A stretch of 64,000 nucleotides of DNA from Excoecaria cochinchinensis (Eukaryota > Streptophyta > Magnoliopsida > Malpighiales > Euphorbiaceae): contig CANTUQ010000078.1 of assembly GCA_947683425.1 (NCBI GenBank), positions 1,862,001 through 1,926,000 of the forward strand, in the 5' to 3' direction. Positions 46,143 to 57,285 of this stretch are shown here, piece after piece (the stretch's first letter is position 1; the number at the start of each line of letters is the position of its first letter). A program made the position numbers and the translations under genes. The notes under the pieces were generated by a model. It ran no database searches. It worked only from the letters and a program-made list of their open reading frames with translations, and was not told the origin of the DNA.

Positions 46143-46875
46143 TGATGCGTGCACAGGGGGGTCAACTCATCATGGCAATCCTACACGAGCCAAATTGTGG
46201 AAATTATGGAAAGTCAAGAGATATTGGAGCCGAATGACACTATGACCAATCCAATGGGGCTTATTTTATTATGTTGTACTTGTTTTGTTTTAATTTATTT
46301 AGTTAGACCCTCATATAGCTTAATAAGTTTATTTTAAGTGAGTTGGGCTTATTTTAGCTTGGGTTCATTTAATTTAATTATTTTAGGCTTGTGGGCTGTT
46401 GTATTTTAGAGTTAATAAGTTTGGACTTTAGTTATTTGGTGGGAGGCCCATGTGTTAGGTGGCCTTTTGACTTATTTAGGGTTTGGTGGGAGGGCCATGT
46501 GTTAAATGGCCATGTGTTAGGTGGCCTTTTGACTTATTTAGGGTTACCTACCTTTTGAGGGCTATAAATACCTTATTATAAGTTGTAAAAGACACATCTA
46601 AAACACTTTTGAATATCATCATTTGGCTTGGCCGAATTTTCTTCATTGGAGAGGAAAGCTTGTCTTCTTCTTTTACATTAAGAACTTAAATTCTTATCAA
46701 GGTATTTACTTTGTGGCGAATTTTGTTCTTATGTTTTTAAATCAATCTATTATAAGCGTTTCCATTCACATGTTGTTTGGGGGTTCTTTAGATTGGGAGT
46801 TTCTTCTTGTTCATGTTCATGCCATATTGTGTGTTTAAGGGGTTTTGGGTTCTTTAGCCTTGGGGTTCCGCATCA
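46143..46875 (+). repeat. 5' LTR of N3, family C (733 bp)
   Basis: It starts TGATGCGTGCACAGG and ends TTCCGCATCA. The TATA motif CTATAAATAC lies near 46561. Confidence 0.95.
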
Positions 46876-46877
46876 TT

Positions 46878-46891
46878 TGGTATCAGAGCTT
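46878..46891 (+). other. Primer-binding site of N3
   Basis: TGGTATCAGAGCTT, two bases after the LTR. Confidence 0.93.
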
Positions 46892-47614
46892 GGATTAGGA
46901 TAAATTCTTATTTATCTTGTGTTAATTTGCTGTTCTATTGTTTTATTTCCATTAGAACAAGATAATTTCGCGTTGTTTAATTTGCAATCTTATTCTTATC
47001 AATTTCGTCTTCTTCTTTATTTTTGAATTTGTTCTTTTGTGTTCTTCTTTGTTCCTACATCAGATCTTGTGTTTGATGTTTTAAGTTCTAAAAAAAAAAA
47101 AATTGTTGCTACTATTCACATTACTGTTCATAGTACTATTCACAGTACTATTCATCCGAATTTAAAAAAAAAAAAAGAAAAGTCAGCATTGAGATAAAGC
47201 TAGGAAAGAAAAATCACAAAGAAATAAAAATTTAGATTTGGTCATACTTTGAATTTGGAGATTAATTTGAAAAGTCAAAGTGAATATTTATAGGTAGTTG
47301 TCATTCTTGACTTTCTTTGATTTCTTGTCTTTACATCCATTGTATCAAAATTGACTTTTCTATTAGGAAAATACCAAAATTCAGATTTGTCATACTTTGA
47401 ATGTGAAAATTAATTTGAAAAGCCAAAGTGGCAATTTGTTGGTAGGCGTCATTCTTGACTTTCTTTGTTAAGTGTTTTCATTGCATTCTCATTTAAATTT
47501 GTTGAATTGTGAATCATCTTGACTTGGAATTAAATTCTGAAATGCAACTGAGGACAGCAAGCTGGAGTGGAAAAAGGCTTGAGTGTGTAAGCTTAGAAGA
47601 GGGTAAAAGCCAAG
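46892..47614 (+). other. 5' leader of N3
   Basis: This short family C leader is homologous to that of NC1, with repeated ACAGTACTATTCA-like words near 47110-47155. The GGAGTG boxes fall inside the open frame that follows. Confidence 0.8.
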
Positions 47615-48655
47615 TTGAGTGAAACACGGGTGGAGTGCAATATTTTGAGTGAAACACATGAGGGAGTGAATTGTGAGGTCTTTTTATTCCGTATTAACAT
47701 TTATTTGCAGTTTATAAATCAAGTCGAGAAGGGAAAAGAAAGGAGACAATTTTTTGAGGAAGAAGATGAAAACGTGCCTAATGTGAAGATGATGTACAAA
47801 ACAATCATGAGTGAGTTTAAGAAGTTAAATTCCAGGATGGATCAGATGGCGGAGAGAATGGATGAGTCTACTAGAATCCAAAATCGAAGTAGATTAATTG
47901 ACCATCAGAGGAATAGGAAAGAATCTAAAGATATGGAATTGCGGTTTAAACAACTATTTAGACAGCTAGATAGGTGTTTAAAAAAGGAGAGAAGAAAGAA
48001 AGAGGAAGTTGCAATGGAAGAAATTATATGTGAAGCTGAAAGAGATGCTATAGATTTATATGCTGATGAGATTGTCAATGAGGAAGATAAAAGTGAAAGT
48101 GTAGATGTTGTTGCTGTGAGTGAAAATGAAGAAGATTGTGAAAAGGAAGATGTTTGTTTAGTTGAGATGGAAGATCAACATGTTATGAGTGATCCTGTAG
48201 TGGTTAATGATATGAGCACAACCAAGCATAATGGCAACAAGAAGCTTAAAGTATGTTGGCGTTCTAGTTTGCATATAGGCTGGGGTTCCGTATCACTTAA
48301 GGAGGTTGAGTTGAATATGGAGCGAGAAGAAAATCATGACCAGAACGAAATTGTTGTATTGAATAATCATTTTTTTCTTAGTGTTTTTGTTAAATTGCAG
48401 GGACATGATGAGTCCTCAGCTGAAGAAGCATTCATTTTATTTGCACCTATTCAGAAGATCTTATATGAGGATGAATTTATTTTACAAGTGCCAATTCCCA
48501 ACTTGAACAAGACAAAAATTCGAGGACGAATCTTTTCCAAAGAGGGAGGGGATGATGCGTGCACAGGGGGGTCAACTCATCATGGCAATCCTACACGAGC
48601 CAAATTGTGGAAATTATGGAAAGTCAAGAGATATTGGAGCCGAATGACACTATGA
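47615..48655 (+). CDS. Acidic orphan protein of N3, with in-frame LTR insert
   Basis: This open frame has 346 codons. The usual gag-position ATG is mutated to AAG near 47729 and the first residues are frameshifted. Translation must start upstream in the leader (47615) or at Met 47789 (MMYKTIMSEFKKLNS). From there the coiled-coil region, Lys-rich stretch and acidic blocks follow in order: EEIICEAERDAIDLYADE, VEMEDQHVMSDPVV, EEAFILFAPIQKILYEDE and IPNLNKTKIRGRIFSKEGG. Codons from 48208-48295 derive from an internally deleted D-family LTR and, with one target copy, add 31 codons without a shift. The last 33 residues lie in the 3' LTR. No known domain. Confidence 0.78.
   Translation: MSETRVECNILSETHEGVNCEVFLFRINIYLQFINQVEKGKERRQFFEEEDENVPNVKMMYKTIMSEFKKLNSRMDQMAERMDESTRIQNRSRLIDHQRNRKESKDMELRFKQLFRQLDRCLKKERRKKEEVAMEEIICEAERDAIDLYADEIVNEEDKSESVDVVAVSENEEDCEKEDVCLVEMEDQHVMSDPVVVNDMSTTKHNGNKKLKVCWRSSLHIGWGSVSLKEVELNMEREENHDQNEIVVLNNHFFLSVFVKLQGHDESSAEEAFILFAPIQKILYEDEFILQVPIPNLNKTKIRGRIFSKEGGDDACTGGSTHHGNPTRAKLWKLWKVKRYWSRMTL
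48208..48295 (+). mobile_element. 88-bp miniature solo LTR, family D
   Basis: It starts TGATATGAGCACAACC and ends GGTTCCGTATCA, with a middle word AAGCTTAAAG also from the D LTR; the rest is deleted. It is flanked by GTTAA and CTTAA (one mismatch) and lies inside the N3 acidic ORF. The total insertion of 93 bp keeps the frame. Confidence 0.88.
48539..48552 (+). other. Polypurine tract of N3
   Basis: AAAGAGGGAGGGGA directly before the 3' LTR. Confidence 0.92.
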
Positions 48656-49285
48656 CCAATCCAATGGGGCTTATTTTATTATGTTGTACTTGTTTTGTTT
48701 TAATTTATTTAGTTAGACCCTCATATAGCTTAATAAGTTTATTTTAAGTGAGTTGGGCTTATTTTAGCTTGGGTTCATTTAATTTAATTATTTTAGGCTT
48801 GTGGGCTGTTGTATTTTAGAGTTAATAAGTTTGGACTTTAGTTATTTGGTGGGAGGCCCATGTGTTAGGTGGCCTTTTGACTTATTTAGGGTTTGGTGGG
48901 AGGGCCATGTGTTAGATGGCCATGTGTTAGGTGGCCTTTTGACTTATTTAGGGTTACCTACCTTTTGAGGGCTATAAATACCTTATTATAAGTTGTAAAA
49001 GACACATCTAAAACACTTTTGAATATCATCATTTGGCTTGGCCGAATTTTCTTCATTGGAGAGGAAAGCTTGTCTTCTTCTTTTACATCAAGAACTTAAA
49101 TTCTTATCAAGGTATTTACTTTGTGGCGAATTCTGTTCTTATGTTTTTAAATCAATCTATTATAAGCGTTTCCATTCACATGTTGTTTGGGGGTTCTTTA
49201 GATTGGGAGTTTCTTCTTGTTCATGTTCATGCCATATTGTGTGTTTAAGGGGTTTCGGGTTCTTTAGCCTTGGGGTTCCGCATCA
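48553..49285 (+). repeat. 3' LTR of N3, family C (733 bp)
   Basis: It is the same length as 46143-46875 and nearly identical, followed by GTTAT. Confidence 0.95.
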
Positions 49286-49321
49286 GTTATTGTCTAACAT
49301 CTGTTTTGCAGAATTCAAATC

Positions 49322-52300
49322 ATGTCAAGAAGAGAAGAAAAGGAAACAATGTATGAGGAGGAGGAAGCCATGCCCGATATGAAAGTGATGTACAAGGCCT
49401 TCATTAATGAGTTCAAGAAGCTAAACGCTAGAATGGACGGGATGGAGGAGAAATTTGAAGTGAGTGCATCTAATAATTCTAGGAGAACAGCAAGGAGAGG
49501 AAGATGGACTGATGAGAATGTCAGGGTTGACTTAGAAGATTTAGATGAAGAAGAGACTAGTGGTAGATTGGATGGGAATTTAGGTAACATTAAGCTTAAG
49601 ATTCCTCCATTTAAGGGTAGAAATAGTGCTGAAGAGTACCTAGAATGGGAAAGGAAGGTTGAAATGATCTTTGATTGTAATAGGTATTCTGAGGAGAAGA
49701 AAGTGAAGATAGCAGCTGTGGAGTTCACAGATTATGCATTATTTTGGTGGGATCAATTGAACTTGAGCAGAAGGAAAGTGGGTAGACGTCCTATTGGTAA
49801 TTGGGAGGATATGAAGGAGGCCATGAGGAAAAGATTTGTTCCTTCACACTACTTTAGGGAGCTACATCGGAGGTTGCATAGGCTAGTGCAAGGGGGTAGA
49901 TCAGTAGAGGACTACCATAAAGAAATGGAAATGTGCATGGTTAGAGCTAATATTGAGGAAGATGAGGAGGTGACCATGGCTCGGTTTTTAGGTGGATTGA
50001 ATAAGGAGATTGCTGATGTCATTGAGCTTCATAGATATGACTCCATGGAGGAAATGTTGAATATGGCAATGAAGATTGAAAAACATAAGAAGAGTAGGAG
50101 CTTCAACCGAACCAGCAACAACTCAAGGGATAGTTTGGGATCCAGATGGACCAAAGGGGAGGATAGAAGAGACTTTAGGGGATCCAAACCTTATGGGGCA
50201 GATTCGGGTTCCAAAGATGCAAGGGCTGTCCAATCACCATCTAAGGTTGTAAAAGGTAACCCTAATACTCCAACTCCTAGTAGAGAGATTAAATGCTTTA
50301 AATGCTTGGGGAAGGGGCATATGGCACGTGATTGTCCTAATAAAAGGGTGATAATAGCTAGGGATGATGGGGAAATTGTTTCTGAATCAGACCATAGTGA
50401 AGATGAGATGCCACCTTTGGAAGATTGTAGTGATTGTGATAGTGATGGAGAGTTATTGGTTGCTGAAAGTGGAAAGTTTTTAGTGGCTAGGCGAGCTTTG
50501 AATTTGAATGTTAAGGAAGAGAGCCTAGAACAAAGAGAAAACATATTTCACACTAAGTGTTTAATTAGTGGAAGGGTGTGCACACTTATTGTTGATGGAG
50601 GTAGTTGCACCAATGTAGCTAGTGTGAGTATGGTTGATAAGCTGAATTTGGTATGTGAAAAGCATCCTAGACCTTATAAATTACAATGGCTGAATGACAG
50701 TGGAGAGGTCAAGGTAACAAGGCGAGTAAGAGTGCCATTTTCTATTGGGAGGTATAAGGATGAGGTGGTTTGTGATGTGGTACCTATGCAGGCAGGCCAT
50801 TTACTTTTGGGAAGGCCTTGGCAATTTGATAGACATGTTTTGCATAATGGGTACACTAACCATTATTCTTTTTCTTATGAAGGTACAAAGGTTACATTAG
50901 CTCCATTATCACCTCAAGAAGTGTTTGAAGATCAAAAGAAATTAGTTGAGAGGAAGAGAGAGGCTTTGGCCAAGAGAGAAGAGGGGAGTGAAATTAAGAG
51001 AGAAAAAGAAAGAAAAGGGGAAAAAGAGGCCAGAAAAGAAACAAAACAAATAAATGGCCCATTGGTGAGTGAAAACAAGAAAGGTGGGAGGCAAAAACAG
51101 AATTTTTATGTAAGGGCAAGGGAGGTTAAGAGTGCTTTAGCAATAGGGCAGCCATTGATCCTTGTAACCTACAAAGAGATTTTGTTTTCTGACACTGACA
51201 TTGACCATGAATCTTTGCCTTATAGTTTTGTGTCTTTGTTGCAGGAATATTCAGATGTCTTTCCTGATAAGCTACCAGATGGATTACCACCTTTGAGAGG
51301 GATAGAACATCAGATTGATTTCATACCTGGATCAACCATTCTTAACCGACCAGCCTATAGAAGCAATCCTAAGGAAACTAAGGAAATGGAAAGGCAAGTG
51401 GAAGAACTCATGGAGAAGGGTTTGGTTAGGGAGAGTATGAGTCCTTGCGCAGTACCCGTTTTATTGGTGCCTAAGAAGGATGGAACTTGGAGGATGTGTG
51501 TTGATAGTCGTGCAGTCAACAAAATCACTGTAAAGTATAGACATCCTATCCCTAGGCTTGATGATATGTTAGATGAATTGTGTGGTGCTGTGTATTTTAC
51601 TAAGATTGATTTAATGAGTGGATATCATCAAATAAGAATGAAACCTGGTGATGAATGGAAAACAGCTTTCAAAACTAAATATGGTTTGTATGAGTGGTTA
51701 GTCATGCCTTTTGGGCTATCTAACGCCCCTAGCACATTTATGAGACTTATGAACCATGTATTGCGTGCATATTTAGGAAAGTTTGTTGTTGTTTATTTTG
51801 ATGATATACTCATTTACAGCAAGTCTTTTGAGGAACATATTGAGCATGTTAAGTTAGTTTTGCAAACTTTGAGGTATGAAAAGTTGTATGCTAAACTTAA
51901 GAAGTGCACATTTTGTATAGATAGACTTGTTTTTCTTGGTTTTGTGGTGAGTGCACAGGGTATTGAAGTAGATGAAGAGAAAGTTCAGGCAATTAGAGAT
52001 TGACCCACGCCTAAGTCCATTTCGGATGTGAGGAGCTTTCATGGCTTAGCAAGTTTTTATAGGCGTTTTGTGCAGGATTTCTCTTCTGTTGCTGCACCAC
52101 TTACAGAAATCATAAAGAAGAACGTTGGGTTTAAATGGGGAGAAGCACAGCAAAAGGCTTTTGAGAATTTAAAAGGGAAGTTGTGTTCTGCTCCTATTTT
52201 ATCTTTGCCTAATTTTGATAAAACTTTTGAAATTGAGTGTGATGCTTCTGGTGTAGGTATTGGGGCTGTTCTAATGCAAGAAAAGAAGCCAGTAGCATAT

Positions 52301-54079
52301 TTTAGTGAGAAGCTTCATGGAGCCCAGCTCAATTATTCAACCTATGACAAGGAGCTTTATGCCTTGGTGAGAGCCTTGGATGTGTGGCAACATTACCTCC
52401 TACCCAAGGAGTTTGTTATTCACACGGATCACGAGTCCCTCAAACACTTGAAGGGACAAGGTAAGCTGAATAAAAGGCATGCTAAATGGGTTGAATTTAT
52501 TGAAACATTTCCCTATGTTATTCAATACAAGCATGGAAAGGACAATATTGTTGCTGATGCATTATCCAGAAGATATGCCTTGATTTCTACACTTAGTTCT
52601 AAGTTGTTAGGATTTGAGCATGTTAAGGAATTGTATGTTGATGATTCTGATTTTGGTAATGTATATCATGCATGTGAACATAAAGCCTTTGATAAATTCT
52701 ATAGACATGATGGATTTTTATTTAAGGGCAGCAAGCTTTGTTTACCTAAGTGTTCTATGCGTGACTTGCTTGTATTAGAGTCTCATTGTGGGGGATTGAT
52801 GGGACATTTTGGGGTACATAAGACCTATGACATGTTGAATGAGCATTTCTTTTGGCCACGCATGCGAAAAGATGTGGAAAAGGTGTGTAATGCATGTGTT
52901 GCATGTAAACAAGCTAAGTCTAAATCTATGCCTCATGGATTGTATATGCCTTTACCCGTACCTAGTTCTCCTTGGACTGACATTTCCATGGATTTTGTGC
53001 TTGGTTTGGCCAGGACAAAACGTGGTAGGGATAGTATCTTTGTTGTGGTAGATAGGTTTAGTAAAATGGCTCATTTTATTGCTTGTCATAAATGTGATGA
53101 TGCTGTGCATGTTGCTGATTTATTATTTAAGGAAGTTGTCCGTTTGCATGGTATTCCACACACCATAGTTTCAGATAGAGATACAAAGTTCCTTTCACAT
53201 TTTTGGCGTGTTTTATGGGGTAAGTTAGGAACAAAATTATTGTTTTCTACTAATTGTCATCCTCAAACTGATGGACAAACAGAGGTTGTGAATAGGACGT
53301 TAGGGACTTTATTACGTGCTATTGTGGGTAAGAATCTTAAAACTTGGGAAGATTGTTTGCCTTTTATTGAATTTGCTTATAATCGAAGTATTCATTCTTC
53401 CACTGGTTTCTCACCATTTGAGCTTGTTTATGGTTTTAACCCACTAACTGTGCTTGATCTTTGTCCTTTACCTTTACATGAGCTTTCGAGTTTGGATGGT
53501 AATAGGAAGGAAGAATTGGTCAAATCCTTACATGAGAAAGCACGGGCAAACATTGAAAAGAAAAACAGGCAATATGCTGATAAGGCGAATAAGGGAAGGA
53601 AACACGTGGTGTTCACCCCTGGAGATTGGGTTTGGGTGCATTTTTGGAAGGAAAGATTTCCAAACCAAAGGAAAGGAAAGCTGGATGCACGCGGTGATGG
53701 TCCTTTTCAAGTTTTGGAGCGCATCAACGATAATGCCTATAAAATAGACTTGCCAGGTGAGTATGGTGTTTCTGCTACATTTAATGTTTCTGACCTTTCT
53801 CCTTTTGATGTGGATGCAGATTTGAGGACAAATCTTTTTGAGGAGGGAGGGAATGATACGGATCAGCCAGATACTCAGGATTCTTTGAAGATTCCAAGTG
53901 GACCAATTACAAGGGGGCGAGCTAAGAAGCTGAAAATGGCTATGACAACTTATGTACAAGGCTTTGTTACTCAAGAGCTGAATGAAGATGTCTTTGAGAA
54001 GTGTCAAAAAGAGCTTGAAGGAGGTTTTCACAAAGTACTTAGCCTTTTGGAAGCTTCTAGTGAAATTGGGCCAACTTAA
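49322..54079 (+). pseudogene. gag-pol polyprotein of P3, one nonsense codon
   Basis: The frame is 1585 codons, broken only by TGA at 52001-52003 (codon 894; TGG in H1). Order: N-terminal coiled coil; Arg-rich patch; gag core (about 85-255); zinc knuckle CFKCLGKGHMARDC (325-338); protease VDGGSCTN (Asp 425); RT with YFDD (825-828); RNase H (first Asp 974); integrase. Integrase has the HHCC finger and catalytic Asp 1224, Asp 1285 and Glu 1321, so 35 residues lie between the last two as in DD35E. A GDGPFQVLERI block of GPY/F type follows. The last 75 residues, with GPITRGRAKKLK, lie in the 3' LTR. No canonical chromodomain is seen. The start is the first ATG after TTTTGCAG. UGA readthrough is possible but nothing supports it. 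Confidence 0.95.
53840..53853 (+). other. Polypurine tract of P3
   Basis: GAGGAGGGAGGGAA, abutting TGATACGG. Confidence 0.92.
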
Positions 54080-54700
54080 GCCATTTTTGGGCCAATTTAA
54101 GTCATTTTTGGGTTTATACTACTTTGGGCTTTATTTGTACAAGTCATGTGCTTCATTTAAAAGTCACATGACTCATTTATTTAATGACTTAATGGGCTAA
54201 ACGAATTGGGCTTTTAGATTGGGTTTAGTTTAGTTATTTTTGGGTTTTAATTAGTCTTTCTTTTGGGCTTATTTTAAGTGTGTTTAATTCTTTAGCTTGG
54301 GCTTAACTTATCTTGTAAAGCCCATGGACAATTCGGCCACACCATGTTTAAGGCCTCATTAGGGTTTTCTTTATGTTATTTTGCTAGCTAGGATTAGCCA
54401 CCATATAAATAGGATATTATAGATTGTAAATGGAGATTTTTGAATGATTATTATTGGCATAGCCGAATTTATTTGCTTAGATTAAGAGAGTGAATTGCTT
54501 TCTTTTCTATTGCATGAAGAATTTGATTAACTTATCAATCGTTTGATTTTGGCATTTTTCAGTTCTTTATTTCCCGATTATTTGCGTTTTCAGTCACAGG
54601 TTGATTGGGGGTTCAATAGGGAGGGTGTTTATCTGATTTGGTTTGCTATTCGAATTGTATGTGTGGGTTTGTAGCTCGATAGCTATTGGGTTCCGCATCA
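53854..54700 (+). repeat. 3' LTR of P3, family B (847 bp)
   Basis: It has the same length as the 5' LTR and ends CCGCATCA before CATGG. Substitutions noticed include GATTTTGGCA for GATTGTGGCG. Confidence 0.95.
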
Positions 54701-54705
54701 CATGG

Positions 54706-56770
54706 GTTAGCTAGTTTTTATAGACGGTTTGTTAGGGAGTTTTCTACAATTGCTGCACCATTGAATGAAATTGTGAAAAAGAATGTCGGGTTTAAATGGG
54801 GAAAAGAGCAAGAACATGCATTTTGTACCTTGAAAGAAAAGTTATGTCATGCTCCTATTTTACATTTACCTGATTTTTCTAAAACTTTTGAAATTGAATG
54901 TGATGCTTCCGGGATTGGTATAGGTGCTGTTTTGATGCAGGAAAATCATCCTATTGCATACTTCAGTGAGAAGCTAAGTGGACCAGTTCTGAACAATTCC
55001 ACCTATGATAAGGAGTTGTATACATTAGTGAGAGCACTTGAAGTGTGGGAGCACTATTTGCTGCCTAAGGAGTTTGTAATCCACAGTGACCATCAATCGC
55101 TCAAGTATTTGAAGGGTCAAGGAAAATTGAACCGAAGGCATGCAAGTTGGGTAGAATTCTTGGAAACCTTTCCATATGTGATAAAATACAAGCAAGGTAA
55201 AGAAAATGTGGTGGCTGATGCACTATCTCGAAGGTATGCTTTGATTTCTATGCTTACTTCTAAATTACTTGGATTTGAGCAATTGAAAGAATTGTATGTG
55301 AAAGATGCTGATTTTGCCACCATATTTCATGCTTGTGAAAATGCTGCTTTTGATAAGTTCTATAGGCATGAGGGATATTTATTTAGAGGAAAACAACTTT
55401 GCATTCCTACATGTTCTATTAGAGAGTTGCTTGTGAGGGAGTCACATAGTGGGGGGTTGATGGGGCATTTTGGTGTGCAAAAGACATTGGATATGCTTAG
55501 TGAACATTTCTATTGGCCTAAAATGAAACGTGAGGTTGAAAGAATATGTGCTAAGTGTATTGCATGTAGACAAGCTAAGTCTAGAACAATGCCACATGGT
55601 TTGTATACACCCTTGCCAGTACCTAGTGAACCTTGGGTAGATGTTTCTATGGACTTTGTGTTGGGATTACTTAGGACTAGGAGAGGGAGAGATAGCATAT
55701 TTGTTGTTGTGGATAGATTTAGTAAAATGGCACATTTCATTGCTTGCCATAAGACAGATGATGCAACAAATGTTGCTGAGTTGTTCTTTAGGGAAGTGGT
55801 TCGGCTACATGGGATGCCAAGGACCATTGTTTCAGACAGAGATGTTAAGTTCCTTAGTCATTTTTGGAGAGTTTTGTGGGGAAAACTAGGTACTAAACTT
55901 TTATTTTCTACTACATGTCACCCACAAATCGATGGACAAACTGAAGTAGTTAACAGGACTTTAGGGACTTTGTTGCGTGCCATTGTTGGAAAGAACCTGA
56001 AAACTTGGGAAGATTGTTTGCCATTTATTGAATTTGCATATAATCGTGCTGTGCATTCTTCTACAGGATTTTCACCTTTTGAAATTGTGTATGGTTTTAA
56101 TCCTTTAACTGTTTTGGATTTAATGCCTTTGCCTTTGAATGAGCTTACTAGTTTAGATGGTAAAAGGAAGGCTGAAGTGGTTAAAGCGATACATGAGAAG
56201 GCACGTGAGCAGATTGAAAAGAAAAACCGCATGTATGCTCAAAAAGCGAATAAAGGGCGAAAGCAAATCATATTTGAACCAGGAGATTGGGTTTGGGTGC
56301 ATATGAGGAAAGAGCGGTTTCCACAGCAAAGGAAGTCGAAACTTGATGCAAGGGGTGATGGCCCGTTTCAAGTGTTAGAACGCATCAATGACAATGCCTA
56401 TAAAATCGACTTGCCTGGTGAGTATAACATTAGTGCTTCTTTTAATGTTTCTGATTTGTCTCCTTTTGATTTTGATTCAGATTCGAGGACGAATCCTTTT
56501 GAAGAGGGAGGGGATGATGCGAAATGGACCAAGAAGCCATCAAGAGATGACTTGGCTTTGCCAAGTGCGCCAATTACTAGAGCTAGGGCCAAGAAGTTCA
56601 AGGGAGCCTTAGAAGTCTACTTGGGCCGAATGGTGGAAGCCATGGAGGAGCAATGGCGTGATGGGCAAAGCATGGCCAAGGCCATGCCATTGAGGTCGAA
56701 TTTTGAAGGGCCATTTGAAGGAAGTGTGGTCCATGCTTTATGTGCCACATATGGGCTACAAGGGGATTGA
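54706..56770 (+). pseudogene. RNase H and integrase of P2, open frame
   Basis: It continues P2 RT after P3 (LASFYRRFVREFST). RNase H has FEIECDASGIG and ends NVVADALSRR. Integrase has the HHCC finger (ICAKCIACRQAK), Asp in SMDFVLG, SDRDVKF and QTEVVNR, then GDGPFQVLERI. The C-terminus runs through the polypurine tract into LTR E, giving a tail of about 85 residues with APITRARAKKFKGAL. This half has no stop or frameshift, but the element as a whole is broken. Confidence 0.92.
56501..56514 (+). other. Polypurine tract of P2
   Basis: GAAGAGGGAGGGGA before the 3' LTR. Confidence 0.9.
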
Positions 56771-57285
56771 TTTGATTGGGCCCATAGTTAGGACCTTTAT
56801 ATGTATTTTTCTTTTGGGTTAAATTAGTTTGTTATTAGGCTTTTTAAGTGTGCTCACGCCAACTTGTATTGGGCAGCCCAAGTGTTTTCCTTTATGTGTT
56901 ATTTGGGCCAAATTCTCATTACCAATAAGTAGAGAATTCGGCCAGCCCATTAGTCTTAGGGTTAAGTCTTTAGTTGGTGGCATATAAATACCACCTTAAA
57001 CCTAATTGTGGAACAGATTTTGATTAATTGAGAAGTTCATTTGGCTTAGCCGAATTTCTTAGTGAGAGAGGCAGATTTGCATTCTTTCATTTTGCATTAG
57101 GAATTTAGTTAACTTATCAATCATTGATTGTGGCGTTTTCTATTTCCTTCATCCCAATTATTTGCGTTCTCAATCACAGGTTGATTGTGGGTTCAATAGG
57201 GAGGGATTTTAACTTGTTCGTCTTTGTTGATCATAGTGTGCGTTTTAGGGGTTTCGGGTTCATATAACCTTGGGGTTCCGCGTCA
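56515..57285 (+). repeat. 3' LTR of P2, family E (771 bp)
   Basis: It starts TGATGCGAAATGG and ends TTCCGCGTCA (one base off CGCATCA), followed by TAGTT. The TATA motif CATATAAATACC at 56980-56991 is flanked by GGTGG and CCACC. Confidence 0.9.

Larger units (their letters stand above)
46143..49285 (+). mobile_element. Complete gag-less non-autonomous element N3 (3143 bp)
   Basis: It has two 733-bp family C LTRs with GTTAT copies (46138-46142 and 49286-49290). About four LTR differences were seen by eye. It has primer site, leader, acidic ORF and polypurine tract, and no gag core or pol. It is younger than its host P3 by both nesting and LTR divergence. Confidence 0.95.
43500..54700 (+). mobile_element. 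Nearly complete autonomous Ty3/gypsy element P3
   Basis: P3 has two 847-bp LTRs with CATGG copies and a full gag-pol frame broken by a single stop. About nine LTR differences were seen by eye (roughly 1%). N3 (3143 bp) lies in its leader, 31 bp upstream of gag. It is the best candidate here for the protein-supplying family. Confidence 0.95.
41454..57285 (+). mobile_element. Autonomous-type element P2, 5' end missing, host of P3
   Basis: P2 is present from the end of gag to its 3' LTR (41454-43499 and 54706-57285), split by P3 with CATGG copies (43495-43499 and 54701-54705). TAGTT (57286-57290) is its right target copy, inside a D-family leader. The 5' LTR and gag start lie beyond the H0a breakpoint and are not in the window. 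Confidence 0.9.

Noticed and set aside
53528..54031. Long minus-strand frames opposite integrase and the pol tail (also 55510-56371, 4580-4852, 38677-39815)
   Set aside because: They are antisense shadows of the polyprotein with no own signals.
49322..54079. Canonical chromodomain at the integrase C-terminus
   Set aside because: After the GPF block and SDLSPF the tail is short and acidic or basic; no aromatic-cage pattern is seen.
819..57285. P1 and P2 as two halves of a single element
   Set aside because: Their coding regions overlap from gag to RT, and the P1 5' LTR and P2 3' LTR starts belong to different families.
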